Origin: QHWK01 sp035315685
Lineage (GTDB): Bacteria > Acidobacteriota > Vicinamibacteria > Vicinamibacterales > CAVVIG01
Assembly: GCA_035315685.1 (NCBI GenBank)
Contig: DATFXR010000627.1
Location: forward strand, 1-11,565
Direction of reading: 5' to 3'
Length of the DNA: 11,565 bases
A program made the translations under genes and the position numbers. Shown here one piece after another: positions 1 through 6,967 of the stretch. The stretch's first letter is position 1; each line of letters opens with the position of its first letter. A model generated the notes under the pieces. That model was given only the letters and a program-made list of their open reading frames with translations, did no database searches and had not been told where the DNA came from.

Positions 1-405
1 CGCTTCGCGGAGGTCGACGTCGCTCGGTGATCCGGGACTCTGGATCGTCGTGAAGCCCGCGAGCAGCGTGACGTAGGCGTTCTCGGCGCTGTAAAGAATC
101 TCCTGCGCGGGCGTCCCGGCGCGGGCCGCGTAGCGACCGTCCTTGTCGAAGTGCCACGCGACGTGCGCGTGCACGTCGATCATCCCCGGCAGCACCGTGA
201 GCCGACCGAGGTCGTAGGTCGGATTGGATGCGGCGCCGGTCTCGATCGACGTGATTTTGGATCCCTGCACGACGATGGTCGCGTTGTGCAGGACCTTGCC
301 CGCGCCGTCGATCACCGTGCCGGCGTGGATACGGATGGAAGCACTCTGCGCCAGGAGCGTCGGCGCGGCCAGGAACGCCGCAAACAAAGCAAATTTCATG
401 CGCAT
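1..405 (-). CDS. Exported metal-dependent amidohydrolase, N-terminal part (cut by left window edge)
   Basis: Read on the minus strand from ATG at 405, the frame stays open for 135 codons to base 1, so the gene continues outside the window. Residues 1-20 form a signal peptide (MRMKFALFAAFLAAPTLLAQ), pointing to the periplasm. Next comes the N-terminal beta-sandwich of the amidohydrolase superfamily, with HAGTVIDGAGKVL near residues 27-39 and then LTVLPGMIDVHAHV at 69-82. His79 and His81 are the first two metal ligands (HxH) of these hydrolases. The stretch around 106-124 (SAENAYVTLLAGFTTIQS) matches the imidazolonepropionase-like/prolidase-like secreted branch, which cleaves cyclic amides or dipeptides; the substrate cannot be told from this part. 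A second in-frame ATG lies at 399. I prefer 405 because a TATAAT ends 7 bases upstream and no Shine-Dalgarno sequence is present. The gene is divergent from the PQQ dehydrogenase. Confidence 0.88.
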   Translation of the reverse strand, partial: MRMKFALFAAFLAAPTLLAQSASIRIHAGTVIDGAGKVLHNATIVVQGSKITSIETGAASNPTYDLGRLTVLPGMIDVHAHVAWHFDKDGRYAARAGTPAQEILYSAENAYVTLLAGFTTIQSPGSPSDVDLREA

Positions 406-412
406 GCGGCGG

Positions 413-420
413 ATTATAAT
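413..420. promoter_or_regulatory. Palindromic -10 element shared by two divergent genes
   Basis: The octamer ATTATAAT is its own reverse complement, so it offers a perfect TATAAT on each strand (415-420 plus, 413-418 minus) in an otherwise GC-rich gap. On the minus strand the hexamer ends 7 bases before the amidohydrolase ATG at 405, which would put the transcription start at or next to the start codon. On the plus strand it ends 15 bases before the PQQ dehydrogenase ATG at 436, giving a leader of about 8 bases. Neither start has a Shine-Dalgarno sequence and neither strand shows a good -35 box. The sequence match is certain; promoter function is inferred. Confidence 0.5.
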
Positions 421-435
421 CCTCGGACTCGTGCC

Positions 436-2481
436 ATGTTGAAAGCTCTCGTCGCAGCGCTGCTGGTCGCTGCCGTGTTCGAAGGCCCCGTAGCGCGAAG
501 GCTTCCGCCTTTGCTGGAGCTGGCGCGGACGAGTCAGCCGAGCGTCAGTGCGGAGCCGGCGGAGCGCGAGCGGGACTGGCCGTTCTACGGCGGCGATCAG
601 GGCGGCATGAAATACTCGCCGCTCGCCGACGTCAACACGACGAACGTCTCGAAGCTGAGCGTCGCGTGGCAGTGGGCGACACGCGAGAAGGCGCTCGCGG
701 AGTTCGGTACGCGGCCGGGAAACTTTCAGGCAACGCCGATCATGATCGGTGGCGTGCTCTACCTCAGCACGCCGTACAACCGCGTCGTCGCGCTGAACGC
801 GGACACGGGGGCCGAACTCTGGTCGTACGATCCGAAACCGTACGAGGACGGGCAGCCGCCGAACGGGACTGGCTTCGTGCATCGCGGTGTGGCCGCCTGG
901 CGCGATGCCGCGAACAACAACGCGCTGCGCATCTTCATCAACAGCCGCTACCGCCTGATCTGCCTCGACGCGAAGAGCGGCCGGCCCGTCGAGAGCTTCG
1001 GGACCGACGGCGTCGTCGATTTGAGCAAGGGCCTCGTGTGGGAGATCAACAAGAGGCACTACACGAACACGTCGCCCCCCGTTGTCTACAAGGATCTCGT
1101 GATCCTCGGCAACGGCGTCGGCGATCGACTCGTGTATCGCAACGATCCGCCTGGCGACGTCCGCGCCTTCGATGCGCACACAGGAAAGCAGGTCTGGGCG
1201 TTCCGGCCGGTTCCGCAGCCCGGTGAATTCGGCAACGACACCTGGGCCAACGATTCGTGGAGCTATACCGGCCACACCAACGTGTGGCCGCCGTTCACGC
1301 TCGACGCCGAGCGCGGCCTCGTGTATCTGCCATTCGGAACGCCGAGCAACGACTTCTACGGCGGGCGGCGTCCCGGCGCGAACGTCTTCGCCGAATCGCT
1401 CGTCTGCCTCGACGCGGCAACCGGGGTGCGCAGGTGGCACTACCAGATCGTGCATCACGGTCTCTGGGACTACGACAACCCGTCGCCGCCGAACCTCGTC
1501 ACGCTGCACGTCGACGGCCGGACGATTGACGCGGTCGTCCAGTTGACGAAGCAGGGCTTCGCGTTCGTGTTCGATCGCGTCAGCGGCGCGCCACTCTGGC
1601 CGGTTGAAGAGCGGCGCGTGCCGGCGAGCGACGTCGAGGGCGAGCGCTCGTGGCCGACCCAGCCGGTGCCGACCAGGCCGCCACCGATCACTGAACAGGG
1701 TGTGACCCTCGACGATGCGTTCGATCTGACGCCGGCGTTGAAGGCGGCGGCGCAGAAAGAGCTCGCAAAGTACCGGATCGGTCCGGTGTTCACACCGCCG
1801 ACGCTGCAGGGAACCGTGCAGCGGCCGGGCTTGATCGGCGGCGCCAACTGGGGCGGCGGAGCGTTCGATCCGGCGACCGGGATCCTCTACGTCAAGACGA
1901 CGAACCAGGCGGCCATCGCGCGCGTCGGCAAACCGGATCGATCGAGCGCCAACCCGCGTGCGTCAGAGGTGGACGCCGAGATCACCCGCATCGGCGACAC
2001 CAATGCGGAATTCATGGATGGCTTGCCGCTGCTGAAGCCACCGTACGGCCACCTGGTCGCGATCGATCTCAACCACGGCACGATCAAATGGCGGGTGCCG
2101 TTCGGCGATACACCGTCGCTGCGGCGTCATCCGGCATTGAAGGACGTCCATCTTCCGCCGCGACTCGGCGTCGCCGGCGCGCCCGGAGTGATCGCGACCG
2201 CTGGCGGACTGATCATCGGCGGCGGCGGCGATCTCGCGCTCCATGCGGTCAACGCCGCAAGCGGCGCGGAGGTCTGGCAGACTCCGCTCCCGCGCCGCGT
2301 GAACGGCACGCCGATGACCTATCGCACCGGCAGCGGACGGCAGATGATCGTTGTCGCGACCGGCGGCGGTGAAGATGCCGCACTCGTTGCATTTGCGATC
2401 CCGCCGGCGGCCTCTGCAGCATCTGTTGTAGGGTTGCCCGTTCAGGGCGGCCACGCTGATTCATCACGAGGTGAGCAGTGA
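436..2481 (+). CDS. PQQ-dependent dehydrogenase, glucose dehydrogenase-like, exported
   Basis: A 681-residue quinoprotein that should oxidise sugars or alcohols in the periplasm using PQQ and pass electrons to the respiratory chain. Residues 4-15 are a hydrophobic signal segment, followed by a Pro/Arg-rich linker. The eight-bladed propeller begins at WPFYGGDQGGMKYSPL (48 onward) and shows tryptophan-docking repeats (GANWGGGAFDPATG, NAASGAEVWQTPL). HHGLWDYDNPSPPNL at 340-354 holds Asp345/Asp347 at the place of the catalytic Asp of membrane glucose dehydrogenase. Lys372 (QLTKQGF) fits its conserved PQQ-contacting Lys. The five N-terminal membrane helices of E. coli Gcd are absent, and there is no CxxCH haem motif, so the electron acceptor must be separate. 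ATG 436 was chosen because upstream codons of this frame overlap the divergent gene; there is no Shine-Dalgarno sequence. Its stop overlaps the start of the TonB receptor. The substrate is unknown. Confidence 0.9.
   Translation: MLKALVAALLVAAVFEGPVARRLPPLLELARTSQPSVSAEPAERERDWPFYGGDQGGMKYSPLADVNTTNVSKLSVAWQWATREKALAEFGTRPGNFQATPIMIGGVLYLSTPYNRVVALNADTGAELWSYDPKPYEDGQPPNGTGFVHRGVAAWRDAANNNALRIFINSRYRLICLDAKSGRPVESFGTDGVVDLSKGLVWEINKRHYTNTSPPVVYKDLVILGNGVGDRLVYRNDPPGDVRAFDAHTGKQVWAFRPVPQPGEFGNDTWANDSWSYTGHTNVWPPFTLDAERGLVYLPFGTPSNDFYGGRRPGANVFAESLVCLDAATGVRRWHYQIVHHGLWDYDNPSPPNLVTLHVDGRTIDAVVQLTKQGFAFVFDRVSGAPLWPVEERRVPASDVEGERSWPTQPVPTRPPPITEQGVTLDDAFDLTPALKAAAQKELAKYRIGPVFTPPTLQGTVQRPGLIGGANWGGGAFDPATGILYVKTTNQAAIARVGKPDRSSANPRASEVDAEITRIGDTNAEFMDGLPLLKPPYGHLVAIDLNHGTIKWRVPFGDTPSLRRHPALKDVHLPPRLGVAGAPGVIATAGGLIIGGGGDLALHAVNAASGAEVWQTPLPRRVNGTPMTYRTGSGRQMIVVATGGGEDAALVAFAIPPAASAASVVGLPVQGGHADSSRGEQ
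490..546 (+). repeat. Interspersed-repeat-like segment inside the PQQ dehydrogenase signal/linker region
   Basis: Bases 490-509 match the repeat at 10289-10308 at 17 of 20 positions (both begin GTAGCGCGA). Bases 536-546 (AGCCGAGCGTC) match 10305-10315 exactly. In the intergenic copy these two blocks run into one another; here about 26 extra bases lie between them. In the protein they encode the linker between the signal segment and the first propeller blade. The resemblance is directly visible; common descent from a mobile or expanding repeat is inferred from two local matches. Confidence 0.4.
2468..2480 (+). promoter_or_regulatory. Shine-Dalgarno and GTGA start-stop overlap coupling two genes
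   Basis: GAGGTGA at 2468-2474 lies 3 bases before the GTG start at 2478. The dehydrogenase TGA is 2479-2481, so start and stop share GTGA, the usual arrangement for translational coupling. An in-frame TGA at 2472-2474 rules out any earlier start for the receptor, so the rare GTG is forced. Confidence 0.75.
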
Positions 2482-4820
2482 TTGCGGCACTCCTCCTGGC
2501 CTTCACGGCGGCGTCGATCTCCGGCGTTGTTCACGATTCGAGCGGCGGCACCGTCTCTGGCGCAGCCGTGACGGTTCGCGCCATGTCGGGCGCCGAGAAA
2601 CAGGTTACAACCGGTCCTGACGGCCGTTTCACGATCGACGCGCCCGAGACCGGCGACGTCACGCTGGTGGTGCGCGCCGACGGGTTTGCCGAAAAGAGCG
2701 AGCAGGTACCGGCCGCGCACACCGGTGAGCTCGACGTCGTACTCTCGCCGGCGACGCTGCTCGAAACGGTCACCGTCACGCCGACGCGCACCGAGCAGCG
2801 GCTGGGTGACACGCCAGCGAGCCAGAACATCGTCACGACCAGGGAGATCGAGGCCTCCCCGGCGCTGGTCGCCGACGACGTGCTGCGCCAGGTGCCGACC
2901 TTCAGTCTGTTCCGGCGCACCAGCAGCCTGGTCGCGCAGCCGACGACGCAGGGCGTGTCGCTACGCGGGATCGGACCGAGCGGCCAGAGCCGGACGCTCG
3001 TGCTGCTCGACGGGATTCCGTTCAACGATCCGTTCGGCGGCTGGGTCTACTGGACGCGCGTGCCGCTGGCCAGCGTCGATCGCATCGAGATGACCGATGG
3101 CGCGACCTCGAGCCTCTACGGCAACTACGCGATGGGCGGCGTCATCAACATCATCACCAGCAAACCGACGCGCCCGCTGGTCGACCTGAAGACGCAGTAC
3201 GGCACCGAGAACAGCCCGAAGCTCGACTTCTTCGCCGGCAATCGCTGGAACAAAATCGGCGCTGCGGTCGAAGGCAGCTTCTTCAGGACCGACGGTTTCC
3301 CAATCGTCGCCGAGATCGAGCGTGGTCCGATCGACAACCACGCCGACGTCGCGTATCGCAACATCAGCGGCAAGGTGGACTACGCGGCGTCCGACAACGT
3401 CAACGCCTTCGTCCGCGCCGGCTACTTCAGCGAGAACCGGAACAACGGCAAGGTCGGGGAATTGAACGACACGCGCTGGACCACGGTCAACGGCGGCGTG
3501 AGGGTCCGGCTGCCTGATTCGAGCGATCTGCAGGCGCGCATGTTCGTGGACGTGCAGCGCGCTCATTTCAATTTCCTTGCGGTCACCAACGCCGCGACCA
3601 CCCGCAATCTCGTCAGACTCGCCACCGATCAGAACGTGCCGACCAACGGCGTCGGCGGGACGGCGGTCTGGACCAAGTCGCTTGGCGCCACCAACGTCTT
3701 CAGCGCCGGCGCCGACTGGCGGTGGATCGACGGCGACAGCGTCGAGGACGCTTACAACCCGGCGGTGCCGCCGGTCATCATCCCGCCCGTGACGATCGCG
3801 TCGGTGCTCAACATCCACCGTGTCTCCGGCGGCACGCAGCAGATCTCGGGCGGCTACCTGCAGGACATCTTCACGCCGATGTCACAACTCGTCATCACCT
3901 TGAGCGCGCGCGTCGATCACTGGCGCAACTACGACGGGCACAATCTCGAGACCACCGTCTCGAACGGTCAACCGACACCCAACAACAAGCCGTCGATTCC
4001 CGAGCGCACCGACACTGTCGTGAGCCCCCGCGCTGCAGCCTTGTATCACCTGTCGGATCGGGTGAGCGTGTGGGGTGCCGCGAACTCCGGTTTCCGTGCG
4101 CCAACCCTCACCGAACTGTATCGCCAGTTCTCGGTCGGGGCGGTTACGACGCGGCCCAACGATCAGCTCGGCCCCGAGCGTCTGGTGGGCGGCGAAGCGG
4201 GAATCAACGTCGCGCCGGCGCACAACGTCACCGCGCGTCTCACCTGGTTCCACAATCAAATCAGCGACCCGGTGTCGAACGTCACGCTCAACGCGACGAC
4301 CGCGCAGAAGCAGAACCTCGGCGAAACGCGAATTCGCGGCGTGCAGACCGACGTCGAATACCGAATCGGCCTGCAGTGGCGAGTCTCGGGAGCGTACGTG
4401 TACGACCAGGCGAAGGTGACCGACGGCGGCGTGACCAACGCGGCCCTGGTCGGCAAGTACGTGCCGCAGGTGCCGCTGCACCACGGCACGTTCCAGGTCG
4501 CGTATTCGAATCCCAAGATTGCGAACGTCGCGCTGTCGGTGCAGGCGATGTCGCTCCAGTACAACGACGATCAGAACGTCAACTTCATCCCGGCCGCGAC
4601 GCTGGCCGCCGCCGGCTACGATTCCTTCACCGGACCGGGCCTGCCGGGCTACGGATCGGTGGATCTCACCGTGTTGCGCGATCTCGGCCGCAGCCTGCAG
4701 GTGTTTTTCGGAGCGCAGAACCTGTTCGACAAGCAGTACTTCGTCCAGACCAACCCGTCCACGATCGGCACACCGCGTCTGATGAACGTTGGCGTGCGTG
4801 TCCGTTTCAGCGGCCGGTAG
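2478..4820 (+). CDS. TonB-dependent outer-membrane receptor with CarboxypepD_reg-like N-terminal domain
   Basis: A 780-residue outer-membrane active transporter. A very short uncharged hydrophobic leader (1-13) runs straight into a carboxypeptidase-regulatory-like beta-sandwich (about 14-92, from SGVVHDSSGGTVSGAAVTVR), as often seen in Acidobacteriota and Bacteroidota receptors. A TonB-box-like ETVTVTPTR lies at 96-104. The plug spans about 110-230 with the signatures VSLRGIGPSGQSRTLVLLDG (160-179) and SLYGNYAMGGVINIIT (212-227). The rest is a 22-stranded-type barrel with FRAPTLTELYRQF and NLGETRIRGVQTDVEYR, ending in NVGVRVRFSGR; the last strand carries three residues beyond the usual terminal aromatic. 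The GTG start overlaps the upstream stop, so it is made with the PQQ dehydrogenase. The ligand cannot be read from sequence: PQQ, a sugar or a metal chelate are options. The leader is short for a signal peptide, yet an upstream in-frame stop excludes a longer one. Confidence 0.93.
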   Translation: MIAALLLAFTAASISGVVHDSSGGTVSGAAVTVRAMSGAEKQVTTGPDGRFTIDAPETGDVTLVVRADGFAEKSEQVPAAHTGELDVVLSPATLLETVTVTPTRTEQRLGDTPASQNIVTTREIEASPALVADDVLRQVPTFSLFRRTSSLVAQPTTQGVSLRGIGPSGQSRTLVLLDGIPFNDPFGGWVYWTRVPLASVDRIEMTDGATSSLYGNYAMGGVINIITSKPTRPLVDLKTQYGTENSPKLDFFAGNRWNKIGAAVEGSFFRTDGFPIVAEIERGPIDNHADVAYRNISGKVDYAASDNVNAFVRAGYFSENRNNGKVGELNDTRWTTVNGGVRVRLPDSSDLQARMFVDVQRAHFNFLAVTNAATTRNLVRLATDQNVPTNGVGGTAVWTKSLGATNVFSAGADWRWIDGDSVEDAYNPAVPPVIIPPVTIASVLNIHRVSGGTQQISGGYLQDIFTPMSQLVITLSARVDHWRNYDGHNLETTVSNGQPTPNNKPSIPERTDTVVSPRAAALYHLSDRVSVWGAANSGFRAPTLTELYRQFSVGAVTTRPNDQLGPERLVGGEAGINVAPAHNVTARLTWFHNQISDPVSNVTLNATTAQKQNLGETRIRGVQTDVEYRIGLQWRVSGAYVYDQAKVTDGGVTNAALVGKYVPQVPLHHGTFQVAYSNPKIANVALSVQAMSLQYNDDQNVNFIPAATLAAAGYDSFTGPGLPGYGSVDLTVLRDLGRSLQVFFGAQNLFDKQYFVQTNPSTIGTPRLMNVGVRVRFSGR

Positions 4821-4921
4821 GCGGCGACCGACAGCGAAACGAAAATACACAGCAGCTCGCGATCAGATTGTCACCACGTCGCAATCGGGCGGCCGAGCTG
4901 GGGTTGGCCACCACTTTGCTC

Positions 4922-4942
4922 TGCAACTCGACGGGAGTTGCA
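4922..4942 (+). promoter_or_regulatory. Perfect dyad covering the ribosome-binding site of the PLD-like gene
   Basis: TGCAACTC (4922-4929) and GAGTTGCA (4935-4942) are perfect 8-base complements around a 5-base loop, GACGG. The right arm and loop hold the Shine-Dalgarno GGGAG (4933-4937), and the last base is the A of the ATG at 4942. As RNA this hairpin would hide the ribosome-binding site; as DNA it would be a 21-bp operator-like palindrome. Which of the two applies, if either, cannot be told here. Confidence 0.5.
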
Positions 4943-5850
4943 TGAAGCTGATTGTCCAGCCCGATTCCGGCACCGCCCCCATCATCTCCGCCATCAAGCA
5001 GGCGAAGAAGTGGGTGGACGTCCTGATCTTCCGCCTCGACCGCCCGGAGATTGCGCGCGCGCTCGCTGAGGCGGTCGCACGGGGCGTTCGCGTCCGAGCG
5101 CTGACGGCGCACCAGAATCGCGGCGGCACCAGGAGCCTTCGGAAGCTCGAGCTGCAGCTCCTGGAGTCAGGCGTGACGGTATCGCGAACCGCCGACGATC
5201 TCGTCCGCTATCACGGCAAGATGGTCATCGTCGACAACAGGATTCTGCACGTCTACGGCTTCAACTTCACCGGCCTCGACATCGAGAACAGCCGGAGTTT
5301 CGGCGTCGTCACGCGGAACAAGAAGCTGGTCAACGAGGCGACGAAGCTCTTCACGGCTGACTTCGATCGCCAGCCCTACATCCCGGGCAGCGGCCGTTTC
5401 GTGGTCAGCCCCGAGAATGCGCGCGACGTGCTCGCGAAGTTCCTGCGTGGCGCGCGCCGGGAGCTCCTCATCTACGATCCGAAGGTGAGCGACGATGCGA
5501 TGCTCAAGGTGATCACCGAGCGGATCAAGGCGGGCGTGGAGGTCCGTGTGCTCGGAAGAGTCGAGTCGAAGTGGAATGTGAAGAGCGAGAGGTGTCTGGG
5601 CAGGCGGCTGCACATGCGCGCGATCATCCGCGACCGCAGCCGCGCCTTCCTCGGCAGCCAGAGCCTGCGCCGCCTCGAGCTCGAGAAGCGCCGCGAAATC
5701 GGCGTCATCATCACCGACGAAGAAGTCGTCGCGCAGATGAGAGAGATCTTCGAGGAAGACTGGGCGCAGACCGAGAGCGGCCGCAAGCGGTTGAAGAAGG
5801 AAAAGAAGGCGGAGAAGAAGGAAGAGAAGCAGCTGGCTGCGGCAAGCTGA
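4942..5850 (+). CDS. Phospholipase D-like protein with two HKD domains, the second HxR
   Basis: A 302-residue protein with two PLD-type halves and no signal peptide or membrane helix, so probably cytoplasmic. The first half has the full motif H91-G-K93-x4-D98 followed by GFNFT (N108). The second has H224-M-R226-x4-D231 followed by GSQS (238-241), with Arg where the catalytic motif usually has Lys. The family includes phosphodiesterases acting on phospholipids or nucleic acids; two such motifs form one active site with a His nucleophile. The small size and lack of membrane segments make a cardiolipin synthase less likely than a nuclease or other phosphodiesterase. The tail from 281 is a Lys/Glu-rich charged stretch (RKRLKKEKKAEKKEEK). 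ATG 4942 follows GGGAG; the same frame is open upstream to 4789 but that part overlaps the receptor and looks non-coding. It lies 121 bp after the receptor and is convergent with the radical SAM operon. Confidence 0.85.
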   Translation: MKLIVQPDSGTAPIISAIKQAKKWVDVLIFRLDRPEIARALAEAVARGVRVRALTAHQNRGGTRSLRKLELQLLESGVTVSRTADDLVRYHGKMVIVDNRILHVYGFNFTGLDIENSRSFGVVTRNKKLVNEATKLFTADFDRQPYIPGSGRFVVSPENARDVLAKFLRGARRELLIYDPKVSDDAMLKVITERIKAGVEVRVLGRVESKWNVKSERCLGRRLHMRAIIRDRSRAFLGSQSLRRLELEKRREIGVIITDEEVVAQMREIFEEDWAQTESGRKRLKKEKKAEKKEEKQLAAAS

Positions 5851-5980
5851 GTCGTCGTCAGTCGCAGGTCGGCAGTCGGCAGTCAGTCACACAGTCACAA
5901 GTCACAAGTCCGCCACCGGTCGATGGTCGCGATCGCGACTATGGACTGACTATCGACTTGCGACTTGTGACTACCGACTT
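5851..5980. repeat. Degenerate heptamer-type AGTC repeats forming an inverted repeat between convergent genes
   Basis: After the PLD-like stop, bases 5851-5911 are built from AGTC-centred units of about 7 bases (for example two AGTCGGC in a row, then two TCACAAG). Bases 5943-5980 hold the same words in reverse orientation. The best stem pairs 5895-5910 with 5955-5970 at 15 of 16 positions, 44 bases apart. The right arm lies inside the last codons of the radical SAM gene. This may act as a two-way terminator, but there is no T-run on either strand, so that role is a guess. Confidence 0.7.
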
Positions 5981-6967
5981 CCGTTCCTGCGGGCTTCTCC
6001 AGAAATCCATCGTCGAGACGCGGTGGACACAGCCTACGGTGCAGTACGGCGCGCACGACTTCGGCGTGCTGAATTCCCGGCGGATGTCGTCGATTGAATA
6101 GGTCTCGAGCGGAACGGCAGGATAGCCGCGCTGCTGTGAGCAGTAGTGCACGAGGCCGTTCTCGCAGATGTACAGGTAGCGCGCGCCGGCGCGGCAGCGC
6201 CATTCGTTCGGATTGCCGTCGGCGAGGTTGTCCTGGAAGCTGCGAATGCCCGAGTAGAGGTTCTTCAGCACCTGCCCGGGGCCGTTGATGGCGGCCGACA
6301 CATCGTCGTAGACCCTGCGCTCCACCGGGCCGAGCGGCTTCAGGCGTCCCGCACCGTCGTGGATGATCCCGATCGACGTCGAGAAGCCGAGCTCGCGCGC
6401 GCGGTTGTTGATCGTGCGCGCATCCTCCGGATTCTTGATCCCGCCTCCGAGCACCGAATTGATGTTCACATCGAAGCGTGCGTGCTCCTTCAGGTGCTGC
6501 AGCTTTCGATCCAGCAGGCGCAGGCTCTTCTTCGACACTTCGTCCGGCTCGACGTTGTCGATGCTGATTTGCAGGAAGTCCAGCCCCGCGTGGTTCAGCT
6601 CGTGGATGCGCTTGGGAACGAGAAAATAGCCGTTGGTGATCAGGCCGGCCATCATGCCGCGGCAGCGGATGTGGCGGATCAGATCGTCGAGATCCGGGTG
6701 CAGCATCGGCTCGCCGCCGCTGAACGCGACGACCGACGTGCCGAGCTCCTCGAGTTTGTCGACGCGCGCTTTCAACACGGAGGTCGGCACCGGCTCCGAC
6801 ACCTTGTCGTACTCGTTGCAGTAGCCGCAGTCGATATTGCAGCGGCGGATTGGAATGATCTGGACGAGCAGCGGGTGGGCCGTATGGACCAGACCGCGGG
6901 CGAACTCGCGCAAGGACCTGGCCTTACGGCTGACAGAACTCAGAGACAAGATCGAAAAGTATAGCAT
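5939..6967 (-). CDS. Radical SAM enzyme with SPASM-like C-terminal cysteines (second gene of operon)
   Basis: A 342-residue radical SAM protein. C43-N-I-D-C47-G-Y-C50 is the CxxxCxxC motif that binds the [4Fe-4S] cluster reducing S-adenosylmethionine; FSGGEP further on is the SAM-contacting motif, and LITNGY and LQISID are typical of later strands. The C-terminal part has Cys258, 268, 276, 305, 309 and 313 (WRCRAG, ICENG, HYCSQQ, CAPYCTVGC), the pattern of a SPASM-like domain holding one or two auxiliary Fe-S clusters, common in peptide- and protein-modifying members. ATG 6967 overlaps the upstream TGA as TGATG, so translation is probably coupled; the open frame reaches further upstream but only antisense to the partner gene. 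The last dozen residues (KSVVTSRKSIVSP) come from the intergenic repeat and are unlikely to be conserved. The substrate is unknown. Confidence 0.88.
   Translation of the reverse strand: MLYFSILSLSSVSRKARSLREFARGLVHTAHPLLVQIIPIRRCNIDCGYCNEYDKVSEPVPTSVLKARVDKLEELGTSVVAFSGGEPMLHPDLDDLIRHIRCRGMMAGLITNGYFLVPKRIHELNHAGLDFLQISIDNVEPDEVSKKSLRLLDRKLQHLKEHARFDVNINSVLGGGIKNPEDARTINNRARELGFSTSIGIIHDGAGRLKPLGPVERRVYDDVSAAINGPGQVLKNLYSGIRSFQDNLADGNPNEWRCRAGARYLYICENGLVHYCSQQRGYPAVPLETYSIDDIRREFSTPKSCAPYCTVGCVHRVSTMDFWRSPQERKSVVTSRKSIVSP

Noticed and set aside
151..435. Upstream extension of the PQQ dehydrogenase reading frame
   Set aside because: The extension is antisense to the amidohydrolase, rich in Arg/His and unlike any domain; a good signal peptide starts at 436.
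3882..4850. Long minus-strand open frames opposite the TonB receptor (also 2961-3818)
   Set aside because: Composition is typical of antisense frames, with no motif; the receptor barrel is well supported.
4868..4896. Sigma-70 promoter with TTGTCA at 4868-4873 for the PLD-like gene
   Set aside because: No -10-like hexamer lies at the right distance; the region is GC-rich.
5851..5911. CRISPR-like array from the repeated AGTC words
   Set aside because: Units are about 7 bases and degenerate, with no spacers of regular length and no cas gene.
5939..6967. Identification as PqqE and hence a PQQ synthesis locus
   Set aside because: No PqqA-like peptide, PqqB, PqqC or PqqD is present, and the cysteine pattern and partner gene do not single out PqqE.
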